Assembly: GCF_003473485.1 (NCBI RefSeq)
Contig: NC_053048.1
Coordinates: 36,142,755 to 36,206,754 of the forward strand
Direction of reading: 5' to 3'
DNA from: Medicago truncatula
Lineage: Eukaryota > Streptophyta > Magnoliopsida > Fabales > Fabaceae
Length of the DNA stretch: 64,000 nucleotides
Shown here: positions 35,342 through 46,919 of the stretch, in pieces
Position numbering within the stretch: position 1 is the stretch's first letter
Layout of the letters: the number at the start of each line of letters is the position of its first letter
Notes under the pieces: generated by a model
Databases searched by the model: none
What the model saw: only the letters and a program-made list of their open reading frames with translations
Told to the model about the DNA's origin: nothing
Translations under genes and position numbers: made by a program

Positions 35342-36123
35342 TTTTTTTTTTTGGTAAAAGAGATTACTTTTATTAACCAAACCATAGTTAATACAAACTA
35401 CATGGAAGCATGAACCATAACAACAAAGGAACAAAAGCTAAGCTAAAAAAAAAAAAGAAGCAAGAAGAAGGTCCCAACAGCTCACAATCTTAACATTAGG
35501 CTCTTCAGCGGATTAATTTTCAACCCTCTATTGTATACAACCTCTTTCATTTGGTGAAGGAGCTCCCGATGATGATTATGAAATATTATGTCATTCCTTT
35601 CTTTCCAAATATATTGTGTTACACTCACTATCATTCTACTCAGTTGATGCATATCATTGCTCTTGTTGCATTGACTTTGAATATATTGCATCACATCTTG
35701 CCAATTACTAGTATTAATGCTCATGTTACTCCATTGTGTTGCACCTTTCCAAACAGTCTCAGAATACTCACAAGTAAAGAAGAGATGAGAGTGAGTTTCA
35801 TTCTCCTTTTTGCACAAAGTACACAAAGGGGCACATTGTATTGCAACTTTACTTAATCTATCATAAGTTGGCAATCTACCATGTATAGCTAGCCAAGAAA
35901 CAAACAAACAATTTGGAGGAGCAAGATTATTACATGTCATTTTCCTCCAAGCAACCTTGGCAAAATCACCTCTTAAGTCATTATACATTCTCTTAATAGA
36001 AAAGTGGTCTTGCTCAAAGACATTACCATTGACATTTGAATAGGTCTTTGTTGCATCAAAAACATTTTTCACTACCCATGAAGCCTGTGAAGGAACCTCC
36101 ATGAGTAGAATCGACAAAATAGA
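35342..36123 (-). mobile_element. 5'-truncated LINE with 12-bp target duplication
   Basis: Minus strand, transcribed from 36123 to 35342 and ending in a poly(A) tail (poly T at 35342-35352 on plus). The target duplication GGGTATTGTTTT is at 35330-35341 and 36124-36135. It retains the reverse-transcriptase zinc-binding domain: FAKVAWRKMTCNNLAPPNCL, SWLAIHGRLPTYDRL, CTLCKKENETHSHLFFTCEY (Cys-His zinc ligands visible) and IWKERNDIIFHNHH. The frame is open from the truncation point to the stop at 35482. An ORF call that starts further upstream runs into an AT microsatellite and is not part of the element. Confidence 0.9.
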
Positions 36124-36143
36124 GGGTATTGTTTTACTATTGG

Positions 36144-36147
<4 letters not shown>

Positions 36148-36194
<47 letters not shown>
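36148..36194. repeat. AT dinucleotide microsatellite
   Basis: About 23 tandem TA units immediately beyond the LINE target duplication. A long run like this is prone to length polymorphism. Confidence 0.95.
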
Positions 36195-36195
<1 letters not shown>

Positions 36196-37260
36196 CATAA
36201 ATATGACGTGGCATCGACAAATCATATTTTACTAGTGTATGGAACCTAAAGTAGGTTCCTTAATATTGATAATTGAAGATGCTCTTAATAATTGATCCTG
36301 CCGAACCTAATGTTGAATGGTTTTTGAGTATAGGGACATTCCTTAGCAGGCTTGGTCTCCAATGGAGGTGGTGGTACCTCTAAAGGCACTACATCACTTA
36401 AGTCAATAAGCGTCTTGGATCTGTGACATATTTTACGATCAAATGTATACGAACCTAAACCAATGCCTTAGGTTAAAATTTATAGAGTAGGTTTAGGGTT
36501 TTGGTCCTTACCTTTTTTTTTTGACGTTCGGTTTTGGTCCTTACTATGTAACCTAGAAAGTGTTAATATCTTCACCCAGTAGTAATGTTGCACCTCTTTT
36601 ATGTAATTTTTTTTTCTAAACTATAAATGTTTTGCCTTGTAAACAAAACAAAATACATTTCCTAACAATTTGTGAGTGAATATTAATATAATGGGCGCAT
36701 ACGGTTAGTGTAAAAAATTAGTTATACACCGGCAATTAATGGGAGCTCTCCGTTTTTTTTGTCATGTTATTATTTTTCTCTTTGAGAAAGAGAAAAAGAA
36801 TTAAACTCATTTCATTAGATAATATATTGTTAATACAAGCGGGTACAACAATAAACAATTGGGTGCTAGCTTTTAACGAGGCTGCATATATATGCTAAGT
36901 TGCTAACTCATGAATGACCCTATTTGCTTGCTTTCGGCTAAACTATACCTTATAGTTGGTAAAAAGAGTATTAAACAGCTTCCTAAAATGCCGAATTATG
37001 CTGCCAAAAGCATCGATAATGATCTTCGAATCCATAGAAAAATCTGTGCTATCAAAGCTTAACTCAGCCACCCATTGTAGCGCTTGACAAAGTCCTAAAG
37101 CTTCTTAACATCCAGCAAGCATAATGGGGCGAACCATGTGATTTTTGCTAGAACAAAACTTCCGTCTGCCAATGCTAACCTTATTATTGGTGGAAGAGAA
37201 GGAGGCATGCATCAACATTACATTTAAATCTACATGGGGCGTCTGTGCCATCGAATAAAA
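36195..37260 (-). mobile_element. Spacer with degraded LINE RNase H remnant
   Basis: A palindromic GGAACCTAAAGTAGGTTCC lies at 36241-36259. From about 37240 back to 36780 the minus strand carries degraded RNase H-type text: VRPIMLAGC, EALGLCQALQWVAELSFDST, DSKIIIDAFGSI, then RKQANRVIHELA. Stops and shifts are frequent. No boundary of the element is certain. Confidence 0.6.
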
Positions 37261-38937
37261 GTTACTTTCAGAAGAGTAATGTTACTTGGACTGTCTTAAC
37301 ACAACCTTCATAGAAACCAAATCTTCACTATTTATTTCTCTGTTTTTTTTTCTTTCCCTAAGCATCAAAAGATTCTCCCTGTTTTTGTTGTTACAAGAAA
37401 ACTGATTTAGATATAATACAATTGCTTTTTAACCCATTCAGCATAACTTGTAGCATCTGCTAAAGTAGTCGTGGCACGAGCTTGTCCGCCAAAGCTTGTA
37501 TCATTCTGCACATAGCATCTAAAAATATATTTTGCATCGAATCATATATAATACCACAAGGACACAAGTAAATATGTAAAAATTAACATATTATTTGGTT
37601 TCAGGGAAACCAGTCACTCAAATTTGACAAAAGTTGTCAATGAGTGTTCTTATATTGAGTTAGTTGTCGGTGCATTCAGTCTCTAATATGCAACATCTAG
37701 TAAATAACAATAGGAGCAGATGCAAAACAGAGATTTTTTCATAAACTTTTTCTGTGAACCATTGATGAATAAAGTTCATTCATTTAAAACTGATGCAATT
37801 AGACCATTTTTACTTTGATGTTTGAACTGATGCAATTATACCATTTTTCGACTTTGTGGTCTTATTACAATACATATTGATTATGAAATAATGTATTGGA
37901 TATCATACCAAATTCAGACATTAATTTCTCCGTGACGCTTTTTTACAAGAATATTTTTATTATGCTGCAAATAAGTTATTGTTAGAAGATATCCATTTAC
38001 AACGAGCAATATAGCACAAAATAACCACATATCAGCCTATCAAGCCCTTTCAAAGTTGCAAAATCCAACGCACACTGAACTTTAGAGTCGGGAGTCTACC
38101 TAGCTTCAGCCACGTAGTAATCAAATTGAACGAACACTGAAATTCGGAATACTGAAATTGAACTGAACTGAACAGAAACTAAAATCTAAGTGAACAAGAA
38201 CACCGAAATCGGAACTGAAGAACACTGAAATTGAAGTGTGATCGAACTCAATCGCCAATAAAATTAAATGAAAATAGCAAATCTAGAGAGCAAACCATAG
38301 AGTTGAATTTATGGTTATGAGTCAGTTAAAAAACCAACATATTTTATCCAATTTTTTTATAACCTGATATGGTTATGGGTATGGATAACTCACTTATCTG
38401 GTGAAAATGAACAACCCTGCCTGGGATTTTATGACAACAGTCACATTGTAGCATAATTGGTTATTTGATTTTGACTGTGACATATGTGATATGTGCATAG
38501 CCTGCAATCTCCTCTGTTTCATATTCGGCAAAAGCAAAATTAGGAATGTGAATGTGAAACTCTACCACTCTTGTCTGAATTAGAATAGCATAATAGACAC
38601 TGTCTACATTCTTCTAAACCAGCAATAAAAGCAAACTTCCTATTGTGATAGCGTAAGGAAATACTGAGTGATGTTGAATTCAAAAGAATAAAAGAAATAA
38701 TACTTTTGTTTAGAATATAGGATGAAAGAACAGGAGAGAAAACTCTCCCCCAGGGATTTCGCCTTTTTCAATAGAGTCACTATCCATGCACTCTCCTATT
38801 TATACAAGACAAGGTACACTTATTAACGGAACTTACATATCAATCATAAAAATAAATATTCACTCAATCTATTAAAATGAAAACAACATATACAAATGAA
38901 CATAAATTCAAACAAGTAAATTAAACCATAAAAGAGG
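37261..38937 (-). other. Duplicated 3' flank of F-box copy 5 with LTR-like patch
   Basis: The stretch 37260-37710 is similar to 23530-23990 and 54080-54540 (for example CCAAAGCTTGTATCATTCTG). It carries the candidate 3' UTR acceptor before about 37507. On the minus strand 38640-38840 contains CTTGTATAAATAGGAGAGTG (TATA-like) followed by leader-like text, resembling part of a retroelement LTR of unknown family. There is no protein-coding gene. Confidence 0.4.
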
Positions 38938-39420
38938 AACTTACTTTAAAAAAATTGAAATTAAGCTTTCAACATAAACCTTGGTCGAGCACCAGCGTAT
39001 AGAATTGCTAGTTATATTATCGGTAATACTGCTTGTAGTAATTTTTGTTCACTCTTCTCTATTTTCTCTCTAATTTTAGAAAATTGTTGCTGATTCTTGA
39101 TTGCACTTAAAGTGCCAATGTATCATCAATTCATCATCCTCGGAAAGAAGCAGTGGAAGCAATTGAAAATGATATTTTTTCTCGTCATCACTACACTCTT
39201 CGTCACTAGAGTAGTTATAATCCATTTGAAGATTTTGATAACTTATTTTAAGGATTTGAATCCAAGAGGTGGAAAAGGTAGCACTTCATCAAAATCACGA
39301 CACAGATGGTACTGAATAAATGTCCCAGTCTCTAAATTGAGGAAAAAATAACAAACTGTTCAAAAGTGGCAATGAGATCGACCAGGAGAATCACCACCAT
39401 CGAAGTCATAGACTTTTCAG
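38938..39420 (-). pseudogene. F-box gene copy 5, internally deleted remnant
   Basis: On the minus strand the N-terminal start of an F-box (near 39408-39370, LVDLIA, compare LPDDLIA) is joined directly to a mid-FBA segment (EQFVIF near 39365). This is followed by the block equivalent to DFDEV (about 39300), then after another gap the block ILKISYQNLQMDYNY (about 39260-39220) and the C-terminal tail. Two large internal deletions and several frame changes are visible. The TGA used by the sister copies is changed to TTA at the equivalent position, while the downstream GTAAGT donor (38944-38939) remains. Confidence 0.85.
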
Positions 39421-39498
39421 AGTTGATAATCTTCGATGGAACTGTTTCATAGAAAATGGAGTGTCTAATGAATACAGGAATATAAATAGTGTCTATTT

Positions 39499-40257
39499 TT
39501 TTCTTTTGAGCAAAGGCAAAATTAATACATTTCATTCATAATTAAAGGGTATAAAGTAGATGGTACATCATAGAAAATATGGGGGATAAGATTAAATAAG
39601 AAAGCTCTAGCAATACTATGGGCAACCTTATTGGCTTTCCTCCGAACATAAGACACTCAAAGTCAGAATTATCTAAGAGATTCCTACATTGTGATATGAG
39701 GTCCTTAAACTCATTGAGAGGGACATTAGAAGTAGCAAGTGCATCAACTAAAGACTTACAGTCCGTTTCAAAGCAAATGTTGTGCAATCCATTTGATGTT
39801 CCTATTTAGATAGATTCTACTTTCTAGTAAACCAATGGATTATGCTTTTAGTATCGTGACGGAGAAATCCAACATGTTTGATTTAACGAATCAACCCCAA
39901 TGAGTCTCTAAAGCACATATTGTATCCCATGATTGAGTTGTTGTGGAAGGTAGCTGCGTTGACGTTACACTTTATCATGGAGGACATCTTTGGCACGAGT
40001 AACAATGAAGGTGGGAGAGGTGCCGGTGGACTCCCAAAGCTTAGTGTTGCGGCTCTTCCATAGGCTCCATAGGGTCATAGAGGTTAATGTTTGATGTTGC
40101 GTCGATAACTTGCTAAGTAAGTCAAACAACATTACAGTAAAGTTATGTTTCGAGTGGAGTACTCACATACAGTATTATGAATGCTAATTCTCTCCCAACA
40201 ACTTGCAGCTTTTGAACATACAGAAAACGTATGCATGTGCGTTTCCTGCAAGGATAA
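39499..40257 (-). mobile_element. 5'-truncated LINE with perfect 17-bp target duplication
   Basis: Flanked by ATAAATAGTGTCTATTT at 39482-39498 and 40258-40274, with no mismatch. The poly(A) end appears as a T-rich run from 39499 on the plus strand. The minus strand encodes an RNase H-like end (ICFETDCKSLVDALATSNVP, then NEFKDLISQCRNLLDNSDF) at 39787-39650. The far part (39850-40257) is too degraded to read as a continuous protein. The insertion lies just upstream of F-box copy 5. Confidence 0.88.
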
Positions 40258-41755
40258 ATAAATAGTGTCTATTTATAATTGTTGTTTTTTGGAAAATGTT
40301 AAGAGATATGTCGTTATTTGAACAAAAAAAAAAAAGGATAATTTATGGGACAATCAAAGATACACATAGAAATGTAAGTATTGACACAAAAATCAAAACA
40401 AAATAGAGATAGTAAAAATACAATAAGAATATGAGAGAGATGTCATAAAAATTGTCACTAAGTGAATGAAATAATTGTACAAATATTATTTATCAATATT
40501 AAAGAATGTTTATAGATTACATTATTTGGCAAAAAGTGCCTACTTTTTTCTAAATTACATTATTATATACCCCTCATCCGATCAATCAATATGTCATATT
40601 AATTTATTTTAAGATAAACTTAAATATCGAACATTTTTTTTAAAGGTATCGGTATCCATCAAACTTACGTAGGAATTTACCTAATTTGTATTGAAGTACC
40701 CACGTGAAATATGCATTATTTTATATTCCACATTCAAAGTTGTCGGATTCGCAATGAAAATTGAAGGAATCTTGCCGATCTAATGATGCCCTTGCCTTGT
40801 TTTATATTAATATTATGGTTCATTATTCTTGTTCAAAAAAAAATATTATGGTTCATTATTATTTTTCTATATAAACAAGCCGATTCAAATTTACATTGAC
40901 CATTCGAGTAATGTTATCAACAATTTTTTTTGTCAAATAACCTAGTGGATGGAGCTTACACATTTTAAATATAGAAAAGTGGGGTGTCCAGGTTCGAACC
41001 TCCGACCCCTGCATATATTATGCATTGTCCCTACCAACTGAGTTAAACTCACGGGAACTTAACAAAATCTTTCTAACATTTTTTTTTTATTGGATGAAAT
41101 ACATGTAGGTTTAATTACTTTAAAAATGGGTCCCGTATAAAATAGTGAGGAGTAGTGCTAGCAACACTCTTTTAAACTTCGATAAAAAAAAAAAAATACT
41201 TTTTTCAACACTCACTTTATAATTGTCCTAAATTATGGTTTGTCTCACTTTGGAAATGTGTTCCACTTAAAGTAGTGAGTCATACATTGATTTTATTCAA
41301 TAAAAGAATGAGTGTTGAAGAGTGTTAAAAAGAGTGTCTCTAGCATTCCTCAATAGTGAGAGTCGAGTATATTTCATCTAATAAAATAATGAGTGTTAGT
41401 ATGTTAAAATAGGTGTTGTTAGGATTATTTTTGACACTGGTGTTGTGATTGTTGCTGATGTTTGTATTTGTTGCTGATGTTGTATGTTGATTCCTTGTGA
41501 TATACTAGTAGTCACTATAGTGTGCTTGATAATTTAAAAAAATGCCTAGTTGCTCACCTTGGTTGGTGCAGAACAGACAAAATAATCAAACACTTATTTC
41601 TCTAATTGGGTAATTTTTAATACCTCATTCACTTATATTGGTCTTCTTGCCCATCCTATTTAAATGTTTTCTCCTCTTTTATTCTCTATACATTAGTTCC
41701 ACATTTTGTGTTAGAGCAGGAAAGACTTTTATTCTGGTGTTGTTTGCCTATCAAT
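40258..41755. other. Spacer upstream of the dioxygenase gene
   Basis: AT-rich, with no gene. It contains a SINE-like repeat (listed) and a repeated patch near 41150-41420 (AGTGTT and AATGAGTGTT motifs). A TATA-like TATTTAAAT is at 41657-41665, about 90 nt before the dioxygenase ATG, and is a plausible core promoter. Confidence 0.4.
40917..41060 (-). mobile_element. tRNA-derived SINE-like element
   Basis: On the minus strand the order is box A-like TTAACTCAGTTGGTAGGGA, then GTCGGAGGTTCGAACCTGG containing box B GGTTCGAACC, then an A-rich tail (the T-run at 40924-40931 on plus). It matches the arrangement of a tRNA-derived SINE promoter. Related B-box text is present near 27543 and 63981. Target duplication is not clear. 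Confidence 0.65.
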
Positions 41756-44224
41756 ATGGTGGTAGAAAACTCAAACCAATTAAAGGAATCCAGTGATTTC
41801 ACTTATGATAGAGAAGCCGAAGTTAAAGCTTTTGATGATTCAAAAGTTGGTGTCAAAGGTTTGGTGGATTCTGGGGTGTCAAAGATTCCACGCATGTTCT
41901 ACACTAGGAAGTTGGAAATCTCTGAAAGCACAGCTAGTGACTCCAAGTTGAGTATTCCTATCGTAGACCTCAAAGATATACACATCAATCCAGCTCAGCG
42001 TGTAGAGGTAATTGACCAAATTCGAAGTGCATGCCATGAGTGGGGATTTTTTCAGGTGATTAATCATGAAATTCCTATTATTGTCTTGGATGAAATGATT
42101 GATGGAATCTGTAGGTTTCATGAACAAGATGCCGATGTAAGAAAAGAGTTTTATACACGGGATTTAAAGAAAAAAGTTTCGTATTACTCTAATGTACGCT
42201 TGTTTAATGGACAAGGTGCTAATTGGAGAGATACATTTGGTTTTGCTATTGCTCCTGATCCATTCAATCCAGATGAAGTGCCACAAATATGCAGGTAATA
42301 AACTCAATATTAATTTGGATTCTCACTCTCTAAATCATAATCAGATTTAATTGTATATCTACAGCAGAAATGAGCTTAGGACTGCAATCCTTACATTTTT
42401 TGAAAACGTAGGAAACTTACTCGTTGGACTTGAATGGTAAACGAGCTTAAGTTAAGGATAAATCATTTAGGAGAATTTGAATTCGAATCCTACCTACAAA
42501 AAAGTTTGGCCATATTTACTTATCTTCTGACCGAACTAGAATTACCATGGCTCCATTCCGTTAGGAACCAAAGAGTTAAGGCCCAATTTTTTTTTTAAAG
42601 GATTACCTTGATGTTTTTCTATTTTGTATGACTGAATATATTTGACCCTTGATTTATTATGTAACTCTTATGTTATAAATAGAAGATGCCTTGCAAGTTT
42701 TCTATTAAATATAGTACAATCAAGTTTTCTAGAGTTCACAATTGTCACATTGCATCACACATATAACATGATCAGAAGTACATTTCAGTTACAAATCATG
42801 TTCATTTGAATTATTTTAGTCATTGATGGATTGATTGCATACTTGCAGAGATATTGTGATTGAATATTCACAAAAAATAAAGAATTTGGGTTTCACAATC
42901 TTTGAGTTATTGTCAGAGGCACTAGGACTTAACCCTTCTTACCTAAAAGAGTTTGGTTGTGCTGAAGGACTCTTTACTTTGGGTCACTTCTATCCAACAT
43001 GTCCCGAACCTGAATTAACTATGGGCTCGACCGCGCATACTGATAGTACCTTCATGACATTACTTCTACAAGACCAACTTGGTGGTCTTCAAGTTCTTCA
43101 TGAAGATAAATGGGTCAACGTTCCTCCGGTACATGGAGCTCTTGTTGTAAACATAGGAGATCTTCTACAAGTAAATATTCTAACCCTAAACATAAGGCAA
43201 CTCAATCTTTTGCTTTAGGTCTACACAAAATTTTTAATATTAAAGAAACTTCTACGATTATTTAGTCTAGTCTAGTAACCCATTTAAGTGTTTTTGTCTT
43301 GGAAGAACAAAGTTTATCATTGCTTGAGCCAATACAACAGTGGCGGAGCCCTTCCTGGGTTCAAGTGGGCCGACCCACACAAAAAAAATAAAAAATTAAC
43401 AACGAGGTCAATTTTGTGAGATTTTAAACAATTTTGCAACGGTTTTAATGCATGGCAAATTCAAATCCCCGCAAAGTGGTGTAGTGACCCACCCAAAAAA
43501 ATAAAATTAAAATCCTAAGTCCATTTGCGAGATTTTAAACATCTTTTCAACGGTTTTAATTTTCGAAGGTTTCAAAAGCGGCATACATAATTTTTGACAT
43601 GGTTGAACTTGCCTGGTTAGCGAAGACTTTACCATTAGCAATTTTTGTGAAATATAATAACAAAACTTTATAAAAAGGCAAAAGCAATAAAAATAAAAAG
43701 TAATATTGAAGAGGTTGCCAATTCAAATTTGCAAAATCCATATACGTACTTAATGAATTGAGTGCAAGACTATCAATATATACTAATCACATCATCACAT
43801 GTCATTTTTACACATTATTTCACCAACTTGTGCATACTTAGAATGTGATTATAGTGAACTGCAATTGTTGGCTAGAAACCATTTCCAAAATTAAAATCAT
43901 TGATTTCTTCATCATTGAAAGTTTGTGGTGACAGTTTTGTCATTTTTTTGTATACCTATGCAGCTTATCTCAAATGACAAGTTTGTAAGTGTTTTACACC
44001 GAGTCTTATCACAAAACATTGGTCCAAGAATTTCTGTAGCAAGCTTCTTTCTGAATTCTCGTGACCCAATTGAAGGAACATCAAAGATTTATGGTCCTAT
44101 TAAGGAGCTGATTTCAGAAGAAAACCCGGCAATCTACAAAGATATTACCATAAAAGATTTCTTGGCACATTTTCATACAGAAGGCCGTAATGTGAAATTT
44201 TTGTTGGAGCCCTTCAAGTTGTGA
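41756..44224 (+). CDS. 2-oxoglutarate/Fe(II) dioxygenase, ACC-oxidase-homolog type, 373 aa
   Basis: Spliced gene for a 2OG-Fe(II) oxygenase of the 1-aminocyclopropane-1-carboxylate oxidase-homolog subgroup, likely a cytosolic enzyme of specialised metabolism. The substrate is unknown and it is not a true ACC oxidase. Exons are 41756-42294, 42849-43170 and 43964-44224 (1122 nt, in frame, GT-AG). The start is the ATG at 41756, preceding the family-typical [17 protein letters not shown]. The N-terminal DIOX_N domain includes IPIVDLKDI and [16 protein letters not shown]. The iron ligands are H243 and D245 (AHTDSTFM) and H299 (SVLHRV); the 2OG-binding R309 and S311 lie in [10 protein letters not shown]. 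All catalytic residues are present. Intron 2 (about 790 nt) holds a small repeated insert. The three-exon pattern and length fit the family. Confidence 0.94.
43390..43562. repeat. Direct repeat in intron 2 of the dioxygenase gene
   Basis: The phrase GCGAGATTTTAAACATCTTTT with following CAACGGTTTTAAT repeats the earlier GTGAGATTTTAAACAATTTT with GCAACGGTTTTAAT, about 105 nt apart. Flanking text GACCCAC also recurs. Probably a decayed transposon fragment. Confidence 0.55.
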
Positions 44225-46009
44225 ATTCAACATGTGAATATACTTTATATATATATATATATATAAAACAAGCAATAAGTGTGCTCTATATGTATAAAGT
44301 TTGAGACTGAAGTAAATGAATTATCTATGCTTGTTGCATTTTCAAAAAGTACTTGGAATGAACTACAAATTTATAAACATGAACTTTTTTTTTTTTTTTT
44401 GATCAAGCAAAGAAATACTATAAAAGACCTGGAGAGGGCTAGAACCCTTAACAACAAAAGTGCTTACATTCCTTCAAAAAAAACAAAAGTGCTTACATCA
44501 AAACAAAAAGAGGGTGTAAATCCTGAGGATGCAATTCAAAGGTCTAAGGTCTTCAATGTAAAAGTGTCCATCCAAATAAGCATTAAGAATTTTAATTTAT
44601 TTTTGTATACTTACTAAATTTAATTTGTTCAACTATTTTTAATTTTGGACTGTCGGGGAGAACCAAAGTAGTGTTACATGTGTTGTGGTTGTGTCGTATT
44701 TTATTCTATACGATTGTTTGTTTGTTTTGATATAAAGTTATTTTTTTGGTAGGTAAAGTCTGATTAATTGTTTCATACATGAATCAAACTTAAGTTCTTC
44801 TAAACAACTTGTTCTCGGTATAGCTCGTTAACTACTCGAGCCTAATTGATTTATTTGGGCTTCAATTTTTTTTAAATAACTAAATAGTCTCTCAATTTTA
44901 AAAATAGTTTCATAAGTAAATGTCGATTTCTCTCAAAAAAAAAAAAGTAAATGTCGATCGTTATAAAATTTCTAAATTTGTTTTAAATTCCTCTATACTT
45001 TATTTTATCAAGTTTTGATCTTTTAAAATTAGGTAGATTCTTAGGAACCTTGGAGTTTTGTCGGATACCAATATCCTCTAGGCAATATTTGTTTAACATT
45101 TAAATTTATTTTAAAATAAAATTAATATGAAAATATGACATGATATTGATTGATTAGATGAATATGGTATATACTCAACTAAACTACAAGAGTATTATTC
45201 ACCTTAAAATATTTCGGTCACTAAGAGTCTGATGTGGAAGTGCCACATGTACTATCTTTGTCTGCGTGGCACTGACATGGCTATGTTTAAAGTTGCAAGT
45301 TTTTTGGCCACGAACCACGATAAAATCATGTTTAGCCACGGTGGATCCATGGCTAATTTTAATCTTTTTCTTCAGCATCTCTTCAACATCATCACCTCAT
45401 CGTGGTTTCTTCAACATTATCATTGGATTTCATCATCACCACCACCACCAAAACAACTATTAGTGTTTTTCTTTCTCTCAATTCCTCACCAAAAATCCCT
45501 ACTCTCCACTGTAACCCCTTCCCAACCAGCATAAAGAAAAATCAAAGAATAAGAAGAAAAACGAAAGTGATCAAATTTACAAAACAAAATTTTCGAAGAG
45601 GTAGGAATCAACGAATTGTGGAAAATCCAAATTCTTTGGCTTTGCATCAAGGTTGGATTTTATTTTATTTTTTTGTTTGATTTTCTGGATTTGATTTTTG
45701 TGTGAAGATGAAGATTAAGATGATGGAAAGTGATTTTCTTTATTTTCTTTTTTTCAGTTATTTTTTTTAAAAAATTTAAAAATAAATAATTTGTTGAGTT
45801 GGACATTCACGTGAGCATTTAACAGACACATTATATATAGAATCATTGTGAAACTGGGTAACATTTCTAACTGTTACAGACGACATATATATAGGATCAT
45901 TGTGAAACTAAAAAAAAAATCGTAAAGGATCAATATGAATTAAACGTAAAGGACCGCGAAAGGTATTTGACCTGTTTATCAAGGCCTACCAAAAATAGTG
46001 AGACCATTA
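44225..46009. other. Spacer downstream of the dioxygenase, unassigned
   Basis: No gene is supported. A TA run at 44249-44264 is a short microsatellite. The plus-strand ORFs at 45232-45680 overlap in different frames, are His- and Ser-rich by low complexity, and carry no motif. Text at 45840-45990 (ATATATAG[A/G]ATCATTGTGAAAC repeated) is a dispersed repeat of unknown class. Confidence 0.35.
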
Positions 46010-46919
46010 AACTTTGAGCCTGCTAGCAGCTAGCTACTCAGTTGCTTGTGAATTCGGAGAGAAAAAAATAATAATTTGAAAGGGTAAGTCACAATGATTT
46101 AGCGAGGAGACAACAACCACCACCAACTTAGAAGGGAAACACACAAGGGCACCCATGATTACTTTCTCACATCTAATTTCAATTTTCTTATCTAGCACCA
46201 TGTAAAAATTTAATAAATCAACAATCAAGTGTACCATGGAAATTCATAAATTTATAAATTTATCCAATCAAATAAGACTAATCAAAAGTCCAATGTCATA
46301 AAGAGGTGAAAACCAAATCGACAACTTTAAAGAAAATAAAGAAATTGGGTATAAATTAAAAGAAATCAAAATAATCAACTTCAAATAGATACAATTTAAT
46401 AAGATAAAATAATCAACTTTAAAGAAAGTATAAAAATCTGACTTTAGTGAAAATGAATTAAAATGATCAAATCGATAGCTAGCTCTATCTCGATGATAGT
46501 TCTTTCCTCCTAATAGTGGTCTCCCTTAGTGGTAGATTCATCTAACAGATATCTCTTTTCTCTCGACTCAAAAAACGTAATGAATCTCTAAATTAGGGAG
46601 CCTACATTTCGTAGATAGCACTCTCCTTCTAATGGCGGTCTTTTCCATATTTTGGCTCCATCTAACGCGTAACTCTCCCTAATCGAGATCATATAACTAG
46701 GTGCACCTAGATCGTCGTCACTATAATCGTGATTTTAAAAACATAGTTTTCAAAACGTCTCTAAAAACATATTTGACAACATATCGAAAACATGCCAAAA
46801 TATGTACAATCAAAACTCAATGGGAAATCTACAGGTTAAAAAACATATGTAAATCCAAATTTAAATCGAGTACATATTAATATTGAAATTTCCCAAAAGC
46901 ATATATCTCAAACCATACT
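46010..46919 (-). other. Orphan F-box 3' flank duplicon
   Basis: The text at 46010-46060 matches the start of the 3' UTR exon at 8631 (CTACTCAGTTGCTTGTGAATTC against GCTACTCCGTTGCATATGAA on plus), here without an intact acceptor (CTCTCCG instead of CCAG). The stretch 46480-46700 resembles 5790-5880 and 6190-6290. No F-box coding sequence is attached. The duplicon is cut at 46919 by the probable Helitron. Confidence 0.5.

Noticed and set aside
36241-36259. Perfect palindrome GGAACCTAAAGTAGGTTCC as a protein-binding site
   Set aside because: It is a single occurrence in non-genic repeat-derived sequence with no linked gene; a chance or MITE-end origin cannot be excluded.
40980-41060. Possible tRNA gene from box A and box B sequences
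   Set aside because: The text cannot fold into a complete cloverleaf and is followed by unrelated sequence and an A-rich tail, as in a tRNA-derived SINE.
45232-45680. Three overlapping plus-strand ORFs of 65 to 100 residues
   Set aside because: They occupy different frames of one low-complexity stretch (poly-His and poly-Ser from CAT/TCA runs), with no motif and no consistent splice structure.
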